Shown: piece after piece, positions 1 through 6,616 of the stretch
How positions within the stretch are numbered: position 1 is the stretch's first letter
Layout of the letters: each line of letters opens with the position of its first letter
NCBI GenBank assembly: GCA_030424705.1
Contig: JAUHWJ010000087.1
Span: forward strand, 1 to 7,265
DNA length: 7,265 nucleotides
Source of the DNA: Alphaproteobacteria bacterium
GTDB lineage: Bacteria > Pseudomonadota > Alphaproteobacteria > Rhodobacterales > Rhodobacteraceae
Direction: 5' to 3'
Made by a program: the position numbers and the translations under genes
Notes under the pieces: model-generated
Told to the model about the DNA's origin: nothing
Databases searched by the model: none
Seen by the model: only the letters and a program-made list of their open reading frames with translations

Positions 1-642
1 GTCGGAAAACGCCATGTGGCGCGCGGCGAAGACGGCGTCGAGGACGAAGAGCCTGTCCTCGAACCGCCGCTGCGCCTCGTCGAAGCGCACGCCCTTCTCG
101 ATCAGGAAATCGCGCCGGTAGATCGAGGACCAGGAGGAGACGACGTATTGCGCCTCCGGCAGCGTCTCCAATGTGGCCTTCGGGATGCGGCGGCCGAAGA
201 GGAGATGATCCCGCCTGAGCGGCTGCGGATGGAGGCGGCCGACGAACATGGAGAGGGTCGGCGCATGGGTCAGCTCCGCGCCCGTCTCCGCCGCGAAGGC
301 GAGGTTGGCGGCGAGCGCGCCGGCGACGAAGACGTCATCCGCGTCGATGAAGGTCACGAAGGGCTTCGTCGCCGCCTCGATCCCGGTGTTGCGGGCGGCG
401 GCGAGGCCGCGGTTGACCTCGTGCCGTACGATGCGGACCGGGTGTCGCGCGGCGACCGCGGCGAGGAAGGCGTCGCTCTCCTCTCCCGGATTGTCGTTGA
501 CGACGATGATCTCAAGATCGGGGATCGGCTGGCCGGCGGCGGAGGCCACCGCCTCCTCCAGATAGACCTGATCCCGGTAGAAGGGGATGACGACGGAGAG
601 GGCTGGGCCGCCTTGCGGCGTCTCGTCTGTCATCGTCGTCAT
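1..642 (-). CDS. Family 2 glycosyltransferase (GT-A fold), partial at the window edge
   Basis: Reading the minus strand from 642 gives 214 residues with no stop, so the C-terminal part lies outside the window. The N-terminus is typical of GT2 enzymes, which transfer a sugar from a nucleotide-sugar donor to an acceptor, usually on the cytoplasmic face. It has an LSVVIPFYRD strand (about 15-24), EIIVVND (44-50), NRGLAAARNTGI (77-88), the metal- and nucleotide-binding DADD (100-103) and FED (194-196), the usual place of the catalytic acid/base. No signal peptide or membrane segment is visible in this part. Start: ATG at 642 or an in-frame ATG three codons later (633). A GGAG lies 3 bases before the first and 12 before the second, so spacing does not settle it. 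A TTGACG at 693-688 on the minus strand could be a -35 box, but I see no good -10. Donor and acceptor cannot be told. Family call sure; role unknown. Confidence 0.93.
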   Translation of the reverse strand, partial: MTTMTDETPQGGPALSVVIPFYRDQVYLEEAVASAAGQPIPDLEIIVVNDNPGEESDAFLAAVAARHPVRIVRHEVNRGLAAARNTGIEAATKPFVTFIDADDVFVAGALAANLAFAAETGAELTHAPTLSMFVGRLHPQPLRRDHLLFGRRIPKATLETLPEAQYVVSSWSSIYRRDFLIEKGVRFDEAQRRFEDRLFVLDAVFAARHMAFSD

Positions 643-742
643 CGGCTCCGGACTTCGCGGGTTGCGGTTGCCACCCGATGCGCGCGCCGTCAAGGGCGGG
701 GGGCGGGAAAGCATTTTGCGCACGCTTGTCGCTTGAGCGCCC

Positions 743-783
743 GGCCTCGATCAGCGGGTCTCCGGGGGAGACCCGCAGAGGCC
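743..783. other. Composite GC-rich hairpin (10-bp perfect inner stem)
   Basis: The inner stem pairs GCGGGTCTCC (754-763) perfectly with GGAGACCCGC (767-776) around a GGG loop. An outer stem pairs GGCCTC (743-748) with GAGGCC (778-783) across a small asymmetric internal loop (GATCA against A). No T-run follows on either strand, so it is not a classical intrinsic terminator. It could be a terminator of the U-poor type, a structured RNA or a member of a dispersed repeat family. On the minus strand it lies about 100 bases upstream of the glycosyltransferase. Confidence 0.5.
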
Positions 784-901
784 GTCGCCCGGAGGCGAAG
801 GCCGGAGGGCGAGGGGCGCCAAGCCGCCGCGTCGGTCGAAGATCGGGCCGTGCACGCCGCGGTGGGCGCGGTGACGCGACCGCCGGGGGGCGGCGGGCGC
901 G

Positions 902-929
902 GGCTGATCCGCCGCGGGTCGGATCAGCC
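902..929 (-). terminator. Hairpin downstream of the epimerase, possible terminator
   Basis: GGCTGATCC (902-910) pairs perfectly over 9 bp with GGATCAGCC (921-929) around a 10-base loop. In the minus-strand direction it begins about 52 bases after the epimerase stop, a plausible position for transcript-end structure. There is no T-tract after it, so termination is inferred from position and stem strength only. Confidence 0.4.
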
Positions 930-981
930 GGGCGCTTGTGAAGACGGTTCGCAACAAGTCGACGGTAGGGGTCCCGCCCCC

Positions 982-1956
982 TCACCGCTCCCCGTAAACC
1001 CCCTTCGCCCCCGGATAACCCTTCGCGCCGACCGCCCGGCCGAGATCGGAGCCGAGGGGCCGCCCCTCCGCAATGGCGCGGAGCGCCGCGGCGAAATCCC
1101 AGCGGGGCGCCCAGCCGAGCGCGGCGCGGGCGCGGGCGTTGACGTAGACGCGGTCGATGGCGGCGGGGAGGCGGAAGCCGGCGGCGGCGTAGATCGCCGC
1201 ACATCCGGGATGCGTGCGGGCGATGACCGCGGCCGGGTCGCGCCGCAACTCCGGCAGGTCCGCCTTCACGAAGGGCGTCGTCGCGCTCACCACGAATTTC
1301 GCGAAGCCGATCTCCGGCGCGCGGCGGAGCGCGAGTTCGTGCGCCTCCGCCGCATCCTCGATGTCGACGCGCCGGTAAAGAAGCTCGTTCGCCTTCAGGT
1401 TCGTATCCGCGAAGCCCTCCCGCGCCGCGGCGTCGTCATCCGGCTCCGGGAAGAAGCGGGAGGTGCGGAGGATGACGACATCAAGGCGACGATTCCGCGC
1501 GAAGAGGGCGCAAAGGTCCTCCGCCGCCGTCTTGGTCACGCCGTAGATGTTCTTGGGGATCGCGGGCGCCTCCTCGTCGATCCAGGCGGCGGGGGCGCCG
1601 GGCGGGGGGACGAGCGCATCGCCGAAGGCGCTGGTCGTGCTGGTGAAGACGAAGCGGCGGGCTCCGGCCTCCGCCGCCGCCTCCAGCAGCGTCAGCGTTC
1701 CGCTCACATTGGCGTCGATGAAATCCCGCATGGGGAGCGAGGCGACCTGCGGCTTGTGCAGCGTCGCGGCGTGGATCACGCCCTCCATCCCCGCCATGGC
1801 GCGGCGCACGAAGCCGGAATCCGCCACGGAGCCGACATGGGCGGTGAAGGGGCCGGGGAGCATGTCGAGCCCTGCGGGTTCGTGCCCGAAGGCCGGCAGG
1901 ATGCGCATCAACGCCTCGCCGAGATGGCCGGAACTGCCGGTGACCAGAACCTTCAT
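982..1956 (-). CDS. NAD-dependent epimerase/dehydratase (extended SDR family)
   Basis: The 324-residue protein has the N-terminal Rossmann signature TGSSGHLG (6-13), a conserved acidic residue after the second strand (D31), the HAAT segment (62-65), a serine/threonine cluster at 105-109 (FTSTTSAF) and the catalytic YGVTK (Y138, K142). These are the hallmarks of extended short-chain dehydrogenases acting on nucleotide sugars or related substrates with bound NAD(P). The length is normal and it should be cytosolic. Start: ATG at 1956 is preceded by GGGAGG (1969-1964) at 7 bases and leads straight into the Rossmann strand MKVLVTG. The frame is open further upstream to an ATG at 2016, but the extra 20 residues fit neither the family nor a ribosome site. 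It is divergent from the Gfa gene across 114 bases. The substrate cannot be read from sequence; UDP-glucose 4-epimerase-like or another sugar/steroid-type activity are all possible. Confidence 0.92.
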   Translation of the reverse strand: MKVLVTGSSGHLGEALMRILPAFGHEPAGLDMLPGPFTAHVGSVADSGFVRRAMAGMEGVIHAATLHKPQVASLPMRDFIDANVSGTLTLLEAAAEAGARRFVFTSTTSAFGDALVPPPGAPAAWIDEEAPAIPKNIYGVTKTAAEDLCALFARNRRLDVVILRTSRFFPEPDDDAAAREGFADTNLKANELLYRRVDIEDAAEAHELALRRAPEIGFAKFVVSATTPFVKADLPELRRDPAAVIARTHPGCAAIYAAAGFRLPAAIDRVYVNARARAALGWAPRWDFAAALRAIAEGRPLGSDLGRAVGAKGYPGAKGVYGER

Positions 1957-2070
1957 CGCGCGTCCTCCCGACCGCCGCATAGCGCCCAGCGGGAGCGCGA
2001 TCAACGCTTCGCGCATTGCCGCCGACTGCGCGCAAGCCTAACCTCCCTTCAGCGGCGGAGGAGGCGTGCG
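1957..2070. promoter_or_regulatory. Divergent intergenic region between the epimerase and Gfa genes
   Basis: This 114-base gap must hold the start signals of both divergent genes. On the plus strand a weak pair, TTGCCG (2016-2021) and TAACCT (2039-2044) with a 17-base spacer, would start transcription just before the Gfa ribosome site. An imperfectly spaced inverted repeat GCGCGA (1995-2000) / TCGCGC (2009-2014) lies between the genes and could be an operator, but such repeats are common at this GC content. Ribosome sites are clear on both sides: GGGAGG at 1969-1964 (minus) and GGAGGAGG at 2057-2064 (plus). Confidence 0.35.
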
Positions 2071-2481
2071 ATGAGACTCGAGGGCGGATGCTATTGCGGC
2101 GCGGTCCGCTACGTCGCGGAGGGCGAGCCGGTGCTCAAGGGGCTCTGCTACTGCCGCGAATGCCAGCATGTGAGCGGCGGCGGGCCGAACCATTTCATCT
2201 CGATGCCGCTCGCCGGCCTCTCCTACCCGAAGGGCGCGCCGAAATCCTACACAAGGAGCGATATCGCAAATCCGGTGACGCGGGATTTCTGCCCCGATTG
2301 CGGAACCCATCTCGTGACGCGCCGGACGGATTTCGGAATCGCGGTCGTGAAGATCGGGACGCTGGACGACCCTTCGACCTTCGCGCCCCGCGTCGCGATC
2401 TATACGGCGGACATACAGCCCTTTCACGCCGCGCCGGAGGGCCTGCCCGCCTTCGAGGCGTTGCCGCCCCGACGAGGCTGA
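2071..2481 (+). CDS. GFA/CENP-V family zinc-binding protein
   Basis: The protein has 136 residues and the complete cysteine pattern of the Gfa/CENP-V fold: CYC (C7, C9), CYCREC (C26, C28, C31) and CPDC (C74, C77), followed by GTHL. These cysteines bind two zinc ions in the family founder, described as glutathione-dependent formaldehyde-activating enzyme (Gfa). Most homologues have no proven activity, and a role in formaldehyde or glutathione-adduct handling is only a family-level guess. The length is normal. Start: ATG at 2071 has a strong GGAGGAGG (2057-2064) 6 bases upstream and leads directly into MRLEGGCYCG. The reading frame is open for another 2 kb upstream, but that part is antisense to the epimerase and glycosyltransferase and is not coding. 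The gene looks monocistronic: the argD promoter candidate starts 12 bases after its stop. No signal peptide, so probably cytosolic. Confidence 0.93.
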   Translation: MRLEGGCYCGAVRYVAEGEPVLKGLCYCRECQHVSGGGPNHFISMPLAGLSYPKGAPKSYTRSDIANPVTRDFCPDCGTHLVTRRTDFGIAVVKIGTLDDPSTFAPRVAIYTADIQPFHAAPEGLPAFEALPPRRG

Positions 2482-2493
2482 CGGGCCTCCGCA

Positions 2494-2523
2494 TTGACAT
2501 TTCCGACCCCACGGACCGATATG
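2494..2523 (+). promoter_or_regulatory. Candidate sigma-70 promoter for argDF
   Basis: A perfect -35 hexamer TTGACA (2494-2499) is followed by a weak -10: CGATAT (2517-2522) at 17-base spacing or GATATG (2518-2523) at 18. Transcription would begin near 2529-2531, giving a leader of about 67 bases that starts at the hairpin listed next. The exact -35 just after the Gfa stop, ahead of a two-gene operon, makes it the best promoter candidate in the window. No arginine operator is recognised. Confidence 0.5.
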
Positions 2524-2530
2524 CGCCCGC

Positions 2531-2558
2531 GCCCCGCCCGGACGGTTCCGGGCGGGGC
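2531..2558 (+). other. Perfect 12-bp hairpin in the argD leader
   Basis: GCCCCGCCCGGA (2531-2542) pairs without mismatch with TCCGGGCGGGGC (2547-2558) around a CGGT loop. Its 3' end is 38 bases before the argD start codon and about 20 before its ribosome site. If the adjacent promoter is real, the stem sits at the very 5' end of the argDF mRNA. Alternatively it ends the Gfa transcript. A short GTTT follows at 2564-2567 but no true U-tract, so I do not call it an intrinsic terminator. Confidence 0.5.
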
Positions 2559-2596
2559 CGCGCCGTTTACCCAGCCCCGGAAGGAGGGCCCGAGCG

Positions 2597-3772
2597 ATGA
2601 TCCCGACCGTGATGCCGACCTATGCGCGCACCGAACATGACTTCGTGCGCGGCGAAGGCGCCTGGCTGATCGACGGGTCGGGCCGACGCCATCTCGATTT
2701 CGGCGCGGGCATCGCGGTCAACTGCCTCGGCCATGCGCACCCGAAGCTCGTCGCCGCGCTCACGGAGCAGGCGGGCAAGCTCTGGCACACGTCGAACCTC
2801 TATCGCGCGCCCTGGCAGGAGGCGCTTTCGAAGCGGCTTTCGGAGCTGACCTTCGCGGACACGATGTTCTTCACGAATTCGGGCGCGGAGGCGATGGAAT
2901 GCGCCTTCAAGCTCGCGCGAAAATACCAGCATCATGCGGGCTTCCCGGAGAAGACGGAGATCGTCGTCTTCGAAGGGTGCTTCCACGGGCGGACGATGGC
3001 GGGCATCTCCGCCTCCGGCGCGGAGAAGATGGTGAAGGGCTTCGGCCCGCTCCTGCAGGGCTTCGTGCGCGTGCCGCTCGACCTCGATGCGGTGAAAGCG
3101 GCGGTGAGCGCCGAGAAGACCGCGGCGATCTGCATCGAGCCGGTGATGGGCGAGGGCGGGATCATCCCGGTGGAGCGGGACTTCCTCCGCGCGCTCCGCT
3201 CAATCGCTGACGAGGCCGGCGCGCTCCTGATCCTCGACGAGATCCAGTGCGGCGTGGGCCGGACGGGCAAGCTCTTCGCCCATGAATGGGCTGGGATCAA
3301 ACCGGACGTGATGGCGATCGCCAAGGGCATCGGCGGGGGCTTCCCCATCGGCGCCTGCCTCGCGACGGAGCAGGCGGCCGCAGGCATGGTCGCCGGCACG
3401 CACGGCTCCACCTATGGCGGCAACCCGCTCGGCTGCGCGGTGGCGATGGCGGTGCTGGACGAGATCACGGCGCCGGGCTTCCTCGACAACGTCAACCGCC
3501 TCGCCGGCCGGCTCCGCCAGAAGCTCGGCGCGCTGGTGGACGCGCATCCCGCGATCTTCGAGGGGACGCGGGGCGAGGGGCTCATGCTCGGCCTCCGTTG
3601 CGCCGCGCCGAACGGCGACGTGGTGAAGGCCGCCTATGCCGAGGGGCTGCTGACCGTGCCGGCGGCGGATAACGTGGTGCGCATCCTGCCGCCGCTCAAC
3701 GTGACGGAAGCGGAGATCGACGAGGCCCTCTCCCGGCTCGACGCGGCGGCGGCAAGGCTGGAGGCGGCATGA
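2597..3772 (+). CDS. argD: Acetylornithine aminotransferase (class III PLP enzyme)
   Basis: ArgD catalyses the PLP-dependent, glutamate-driven amination of N-acetylglutamate semialdehyde to N-acetylornithine in arginine synthesis; homologues often also serve as the succinyl-diaminopimelate aminotransferase of lysine synthesis. The 391 residues fit the bacterial ArgD length. Visible landmarks are NSGAEA (94-99, phosphate binding), FHGRT (129-133), [13 protein letters not shown] (213-225, with D214 contacting the PLP ring nitrogen), the Schiff-base lysine K243 in [14 protein letters not shown], and HGSTYGGNP (269-277). The protein is cytosolic and normally dimeric. Start: ATG at 2597 follows AAGGAGG at 2581-2587, 9 bases upstream. 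The stop overlaps the argF start by 4 bases (ATGA at 3769-3772), so the two genes are translationally coupled. Related enzymes such as ornithine or GABA aminotransferases share the fold, but the neighbouring argF makes ArgD the clear choice. Confidence 0.97.
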   Translation: MIPTVMPTYARTEHDFVRGEGAWLIDGSGRRHLDFGAGIAVNCLGHAHPKLVAALTEQAGKLWHTSNLYRAPWQEALSKRLSELTFADTMFFTNSGAEAMECAFKLARKYQHHAGFPEKTEIVVFEGCFHGRTMAGISASGAEKMVKGFGPLLQGFVRVPLDLDAVKAAVSAEKTAAICIEPVMGEGGIIPVERDFLRALRSIADEAGALLILDEIQCGVGRTGKLFAHEWAGIKPDVMAIAKGIGGGFPIGACLATEQAAAGMVAGTHGSTYGGNPLGCAVAMAVLDEITAPGFLDNVNRLAGRLRQKLGALVDAHPAIFEGTRGEGLMLGLRCAAPNGDVVKAAYAEGLLTVPAADNVVRILPPLNVTEAEIDEALSRLDAAAARLEAA

Positions 3773-4713
3773 GCGGGGGCGCGCGCCCCCGCCATTTCCT
3801 CGATATCCGGGATCACGCGCCGGAAACCCTGCGCGCGATCCTCGACGATGCGAAGGCGATGAAGGCGGCGCGGGCCGGTCTGCCGAAGGGCGCGCCGGAC
3901 CCGGAGCCGGCGCTGCCGGGCCATGCGCTCGCCATGATCTTCGAAAAGCCCTCGACCCGCACCCGCGTCAGCTTCGACATCGGCATGCGGCAGATGGGCG
4001 GCCATGCGCTGCTCCTCAATGGGGCGGAAATGCAGCTCGGCCGGGGGGAAACGGTGGCGGACACGGCGCGCGTCCTCTCCCGCTATGTCGATGCGGTGAT
4101 GATCCGCACGACGAGCCACGCCAACCTAATGGAACTCGCGGAGCATTCCTCCGTTCCGGTCGTCAACGGCCTGACCGATGACAGCCATCCCTGCCAGATC
4201 ATGGCCGACATCCTCACCTTCGAGGAAAAGCGCGGCCCCGTCGCCGGGCGGAAGCTGACCTGGACGGGGGACGGCAACAACGTCGCCACCAGCTTCATCG
4301 AGGCGGCGACGCTCTTCGGCTTCGAGCTGGTGCTCGCCTGCCCGGAGACTCTGTCGCCCTCGCCCCGCGCGCTCGCCTTCGCGGCGGAGCGGGGCGCGAA
4401 GGTGCGGGTGGAGCGGGATGCGGAGCGGGCGGTGGAGGGGGCCGACGCCGTGATCGCGGACACCTGGTTCTCGATGGGGGACGACCCCTCCGCGCGGGAG
4501 AGCCGGCACAACCAGCTCGCCCCCTATCAGGTGACGGCGCGGCTGATGGAAGGCGCCGCGCCAGGCGCGATCTTCCTCCATTGCCTCCCCGCCCATCGCG
4601 GCGAGGAGGCGACGGCGGAGGTGATGGACGGGCCGCAATCGGCGATCTTCGACGAGGCGGAGAACCGGCTGCATGTGCAGAAGGCGATATTGAAGTGGTG
4701 CCTCGGGGTGTGA
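3769..4713 (+). CDS. argF: Ornithine carbamoyltransferase
   Basis: ArgF joins carbamoyl phosphate and ornithine to form citrulline, the step that follows release of ornithine in arginine synthesis. All family signatures are present in the 314-residue protein: STRTR (62-66) for carbamoyl phosphate, HPCQ (140-143), DTWFSMG (231-237) for ornithine, and HCLPAHRG (271-278) with catalytic C272. The length is normal; the loop at about 40-51 (Pro-rich, [11 protein letters not shown]) before the EKPSTRTR strand looks slightly extended, an impression without alignment. The ATG at 3769 overlaps the argD stop and has GGAGG (3760-3764) only 4 bases upstream, inside argD. The enzyme should be a cytosolic trimer. 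It is anabolic by context, because no arginine deiminase or carbamate kinase gene adjoins it. In many alphaproteobacteria hslO follows argF; here the next gene is a convergent tdk. Confidence 0.97.
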   Translation: MSGGARPRHFLDIRDHAPETLRAILDDAKAMKAARAGLPKGAPDPEPALPGHALAMIFEKPSTRTRVSFDIGMRQMGGHALLLNGAEMQLGRGETVADTARVLSRYVDAVMIRTTSHANLMELAEHSSVPVVNGLTDDSHPCQIMADILTFEEKRGPVAGRKLTWTGDGNNVATSFIEAATLFGFELVLACPETLSPSPRALAFAAERGAKVRVERDAERAVEGADAVIADTWFSMGDDPSARESRHNQLAPYQVTARLMEGAAPGAIFLHCLPAHRGEEATAEVMDGPQSAIFDEAENRLHVQKAILKWCLGV

Positions 4714-4797
4714 GGGGGCCTAGCCGGAGCGCCGGCGGATCTGATGGACGTATGGCGCGCGACGGGGAGGCCGGCCGACTTGCGAACGAAGCGCGAA

Positions 4798-4853
4798 GGG
4801 CCGCGGGCTCCCTGGCGGGAGGGAGGCCGCGGCCCGTGCTGGACGCACGGGCC
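4798..4853. terminator. Two overlapping, mutually exclusive hairpins between argF and tdk
   Basis: Hairpin A spans 4798-4835: GGGCCGCGG (4798-4806) pairs with CCGCGGCCC (4827-4835), then after one G/G mismatch CTCCCT (4808-4813) pairs with AGGGAG (4820-4825) around a 6-base loop, giving 15 pairs. Hairpin B spans 4831-4853: GGCCCGTGC (4831-4839) pairs perfectly with GCACGGGCC (4845-4853) around TGGAC. The bases GGCCC at 4831-4835 are needed by both, so the two cannot form fully together. Lying between convergent genes, they most simply serve as a bidirectional terminator without U-tract. On the minus strand hairpin A is followed by a mildly T-rich TTCGCGCTTCGTTCGC. Confidence 0.5.
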
Positions 4854-4865
4854 AAAGGGCGTAGG

Positions 4866-4882
4866 GGAAGCGGGACGCTTCC
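4866..4882 (-). terminator. Short hairpin just downstream of tdk
   Basis: GGAAGCG (4866-4872) and CGCTTCC (4876-4882) form a perfect 7-bp stem with a GGA loop. In the minus-strand direction it begins 25 bases after the tdk stop (4907-4909), a good position for a transcript end. No T-run follows immediately, so it probably works with the larger hairpins beyond it, if it terminates at all. Confidence 0.4.
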
Positions 4883-4906
4883 GCCCGGCCGGTTCGGTTA
4901 GCCCCC

Positions 4907-5485
4907 TTATGGATCGAGCCGCCGGGCCCGCCAGTGCTTGCGGCAGAGCGAGACGTAGATGTCGTCCCCGATGGCGATCTGGTCCCCCTCCTCCGCCACC
5001 GCCCCCGCCGGGTCGAGCCGGACCACCATCGTCGCCTTCGCGCCGCACCAGCAGATCGTCCGCACCTCGCGCAGGTTGTCCGCGATGGCGAGGAGGGCGG
5101 CGGAGCCCGGGAAGAGCGCGCCGCGGAAATCGGTGCGGAGGCCGTAGGCCATGACGGGAACGCCGAGGTCGTCCGCCGCGCGGGCGAGCTGCCAGACCTG
5201 CTCCTCCGAGAGGAACTGCGCCTCGTCCACCAGCACGCAATGGAGCGGCCCGGCGCGCATCCGCCGCTCGACCCGGGCGAAGAGGTCGTCATCCGGGCCG
5301 AAGGTCTCCGCCGCCGCGGTAAGCCCGATGCGGGAGGCGATGCGGCCCGCGCCCGCCCGGTCGTCCAGCGCCGCGGTCATGAGCATCGTCGCCATGCCGC
5401 GCTCGACATAATTGTGGGACGCCTGGAGGAGGACGGTCGTCTTCCCCGCGTTCATCGTGGAGTAGTTGAAGTAGAGCTTGGCCAT
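4907..5485 (-). CDS. tdk: Thymidine kinase, type II (E. coli Tdk-like)
   Basis: Tdk phosphorylates thymidine (and deoxyuridine) to the monophosphate with ATP in the pyrimidine salvage pathway. The 192-residue protein closely follows the E. coli enzyme: N-terminal MAKLYFNYS, P-loop STMNAGKTT (9-17), DDRAGAG (41-47), the VDEAQF segment (86-91) with E89 as the likely catalytic base, YGLRTDFRG (114-122), and a zinc site made of C145 and C147 (TICWCG) with C181 and H184 (SLCRKH). It is slightly short at the C-terminus compared with the roughly 205 residues of E. coli Tdk. Start: ATG at 5485 matches the family N-terminus. The frame stays open far upstream but there runs antisense to other genes. 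The ribosome site is weak (GAAG about 8 bases upstream). The gene is divergent from the hydroxyacid dehydrogenase by 75 bases and convergent with argF. Cytosolic, normally a tetramer. Confidence 0.97.
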   Translation of the reverse strand: MAKLYFNYSTMNAGKTTVLLQASHNYVERGMATMLMTAALDDRAGAGRIASRIGLTAAAETFGPDDDLFARVERRMRAGPLHCVLVDEAQFLSEEQVWQLARAADDLGVPVMAYGLRTDFRGALFPGSAALLAIADNLREVRTICWCGAKATMVVRLDPAGAVAEEGDQIAIGDDIYVSLCRKHWRARRLDP

Positions 5486-5560
5486 GCCGGCAGCTTCGCC
5501 GCGCCCGCGCCGCGCTTCAAGCCCGGTTGACTTTCGCCTTGCGGCGGAGAGGCTCCCGGC

Positions 5561-6547
5561 ATGATCAGGACCCTGACCCTCCATGAAGCCGCCCTCGCCC
5601 ATATCGGCAAGCGGCTCGACGCCCTCGGCCTCCCGCTCGAGATCGCGACCTTCGGGAATGACGGCGCCGTCGCCTTCCGCGGCGCTGCGCTGGCGCCCGG
5701 CGACCACGACGCCGGCTATCTCTGGCTCAGCCGTCAGGCTTCGGCGGCGATGGGGCAGCCGGCGCTCTTCGACGCCGCGCTCGCCTTCCGCTCGGTCGAT
5801 GTGCTCCAGACCTACAATGCCGGGCTCGACCATCCATTCTACGCCGCCATCGCCGCGAAGGGCGCGCGCATCTGCAATTCGAGCGCGCAGGGCGTCGCCA
5901 TCGCGGAATATGTCTTCGCGGAGCTGCTCGCCGTGCTGCATCCGGCGGAGCGGCGCCGCGCGCTTCAGGCCGAGCGGAGATGGGAGCTGACGCCCTTCCG
6001 GGAAATCTCGCAGACGCGCTGGCTGATCCTCGGCCACGGGCCCATCGGCGCCGCGCTCGCGCACCGGGCCAAGGCCTTCGGCGCGGCGGTGGACGTGGTG
6101 CGGCGGAGCCCGGCGGGAACGGCGGACGCCGACCGGGCGGGGACGCTGGCGGACCTGCCGCGCTTCCTGCCCGATGCGGACATCGTCATCCTCGCCTGCC
6201 CGCTGACGCCGGAGACGCGGGGGCTCGCCGGGGCGGAATTCTTCGCCGCGCTGAAGCCCGGCGCGATCCTCGTCAACGTCGCGCGGGGGGCGCTGGTGGA
6301 GACGCCGGCGCTCCTCTCCGCGCTCGACGGCGGGCGGCTCTCGACGGCGATCCTCGATGTCTTCGATCAGGAGCCGCTCCCCGAGGAAAGCCCGCTCTGG
6401 TCTCATCCCGGCGTGCGGATGACGGCGCACACCTCCTATGCCGGGGACGGGGCCGGCGGGCGGTGGGACGCGCTCTTCCTCGACAATGTCGCGCGCTGGG
6501 CGCGGGATGAGCCGCTGGCGCGGCTGGCGGAGCCGCCCGCCGCCTGA
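5561..6547 (+). CDS. D-isomer-specific 2-hydroxyacid dehydrogenase (NAD(P)-dependent)
   Basis: Members of this family reversibly reduce 2-keto acids such as glyoxylate, hydroxypyruvate or pyruvate to D-2-hydroxy acids. The 328-residue protein has a divergent N-terminal catalytic half (about 1-100 with a return at the C-terminus) and a well conserved cofactor domain: GHGPIG (158-163), the ACPLTPETRG segment (212-221), NVARGALV with active-site R242, DVFDQEPLPEESPLW with E271, and AHTSYAGDG with active-site H290. The Arg-Glu-His triad is complete, so it should be active. The start ATG at 5561 has GGAGAGG (5546-5552) 8 bases upstream. A TTGACT at 5527-5532 looks like a -35 box but leaves no room for a -10 with a normal leader. 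It could be a glyoxylate/hydroxypyruvate reductase, but substrate and cofactor preference cannot be read here. The gene is divergent from tdk and lies 69 bases before usp. Confidence 0.94.
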   Translation: MIRTLTLHEAALAHIGKRLDALGLPLEIATFGNDGAVAFRGAALAPGDHDAGYLWLSRQASAAMGQPALFDAALAFRSVDVLQTYNAGLDHPFYAAIAAKGARICNSSAQGVAIAEYVFAELLAVLHPAERRRALQAERRWELTPFREISQTRWLILGHGPIGAALAHRAKAFGAAVDVVRRSPAGTADADRAGTLADLPRFLPDADIVILACPLTPETRGLAGAEFFAALKPGAILVNVARGALVETPALLSALDGGRLSTAILDVFDQEPLPEESPLWSHPGVRMTAHTSYAGDGAGGRWDALFLDNVARWARDEPLARLAEPPAA

Positions 6548-6548
6548 G

Positions 6549-6566
6549 GCCGCCATTGCGGGCGGC
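6549..6566 (+). terminator. Small hairpin after the dehydrogenase gene
   Basis: GCCGCC (6549-6554) pairs with GGCGGC (6561-6566) around ATTGCG, one base after the dehydrogenase stop. It is followed by GGCGCTTTGAG, a short T-run a few bases away. The stem is only 6 bp and such sequences arise easily at this GC content, so this is a weak call; read-through into usp is equally possible. Confidence 0.25.
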
Positions 6567-6605
6567 GGCGCTTTGAGCGATGTTGCCCGGCCGGAGAGGA
6601 CGGAC

Positions 6606-6609
6606 GGAG
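6606..6609 (+). promoter_or_regulatory. Ribosome binding site that favours the TTG start of usp
   Basis: GGAG here lies 7 bases before TTG at 6617. The nearest in-frame ATG (6629) has no purine-rich site at a usable distance, so the TTG start is preferred. Confidence 0.6.
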
Positions 6610-6616
6610 CCCCGCC

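Larger units (their letters stand above)
643..981. other. 339-base gap without a credible gene, holding two strong hairpins
   Basis: This stretch lies between the epimerase stop and the glycosyltransferase start, both on the minus strand. Frames that stay open here on either strand translate to low-complexity Arg/Gly/Pro/Ala-rich strings without recognisable motifs, as expected of GC-rich non-coding DNA. The half near the glycosyltransferase has an A/T-richer patch around 708-720 and a TTGACG at 693-688 (minus). The middle and far parts hold the two hairpins listed separately. The gap is long for this compact window and suggests that the two flanking genes are transcribed separately. Confidence 0.6.

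Noticed and set aside
665..693. Minus-strand promoter TTGACG with CAACCG at 17-base spacing for the glycosyltransferase.
   Set aside because: The -35 is good but the -10 matches the consensus at only one position; kept only as a remark in the gene entry.
678..941. Plus-strand open frame of 87 codons in the gap between the glycosyltransferase and the epimerase.
   Set aside because: The product is low-complexity Arg/Gly/Ala without motifs, there is no ribosome site, and the hairpins lie inside it.
1..2016. Glycosyltransferase plus epimerase as part of a polysaccharide biosynthesis island.
   Set aside because: Only two genes are visible, a 339-base structured gap separates them, and there is no flippase, polymerase or export gene in the window; composition does not differ visibly from the neighbours.
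2521..2640. A 39-codon open frame with Arg-rich beginning (MRPRPAR) spanning the argD leader hairpin, resembling an arginine attenuator leader peptide.
   Set aside because: It has no ribosome site, its ATG lies upstream of the predicted transcription start, it runs deep into argD in another frame, and Arg codons are expected by chance at this GC content.
5527..5555. TTGACT as a -35 box with AGGCTC as -10 for the hydroxyacid dehydrogenase.
   Set aside because: The -10 match is poor and transcription would start at the ATG, leaving out the clear GGAGAGG ribosome site.
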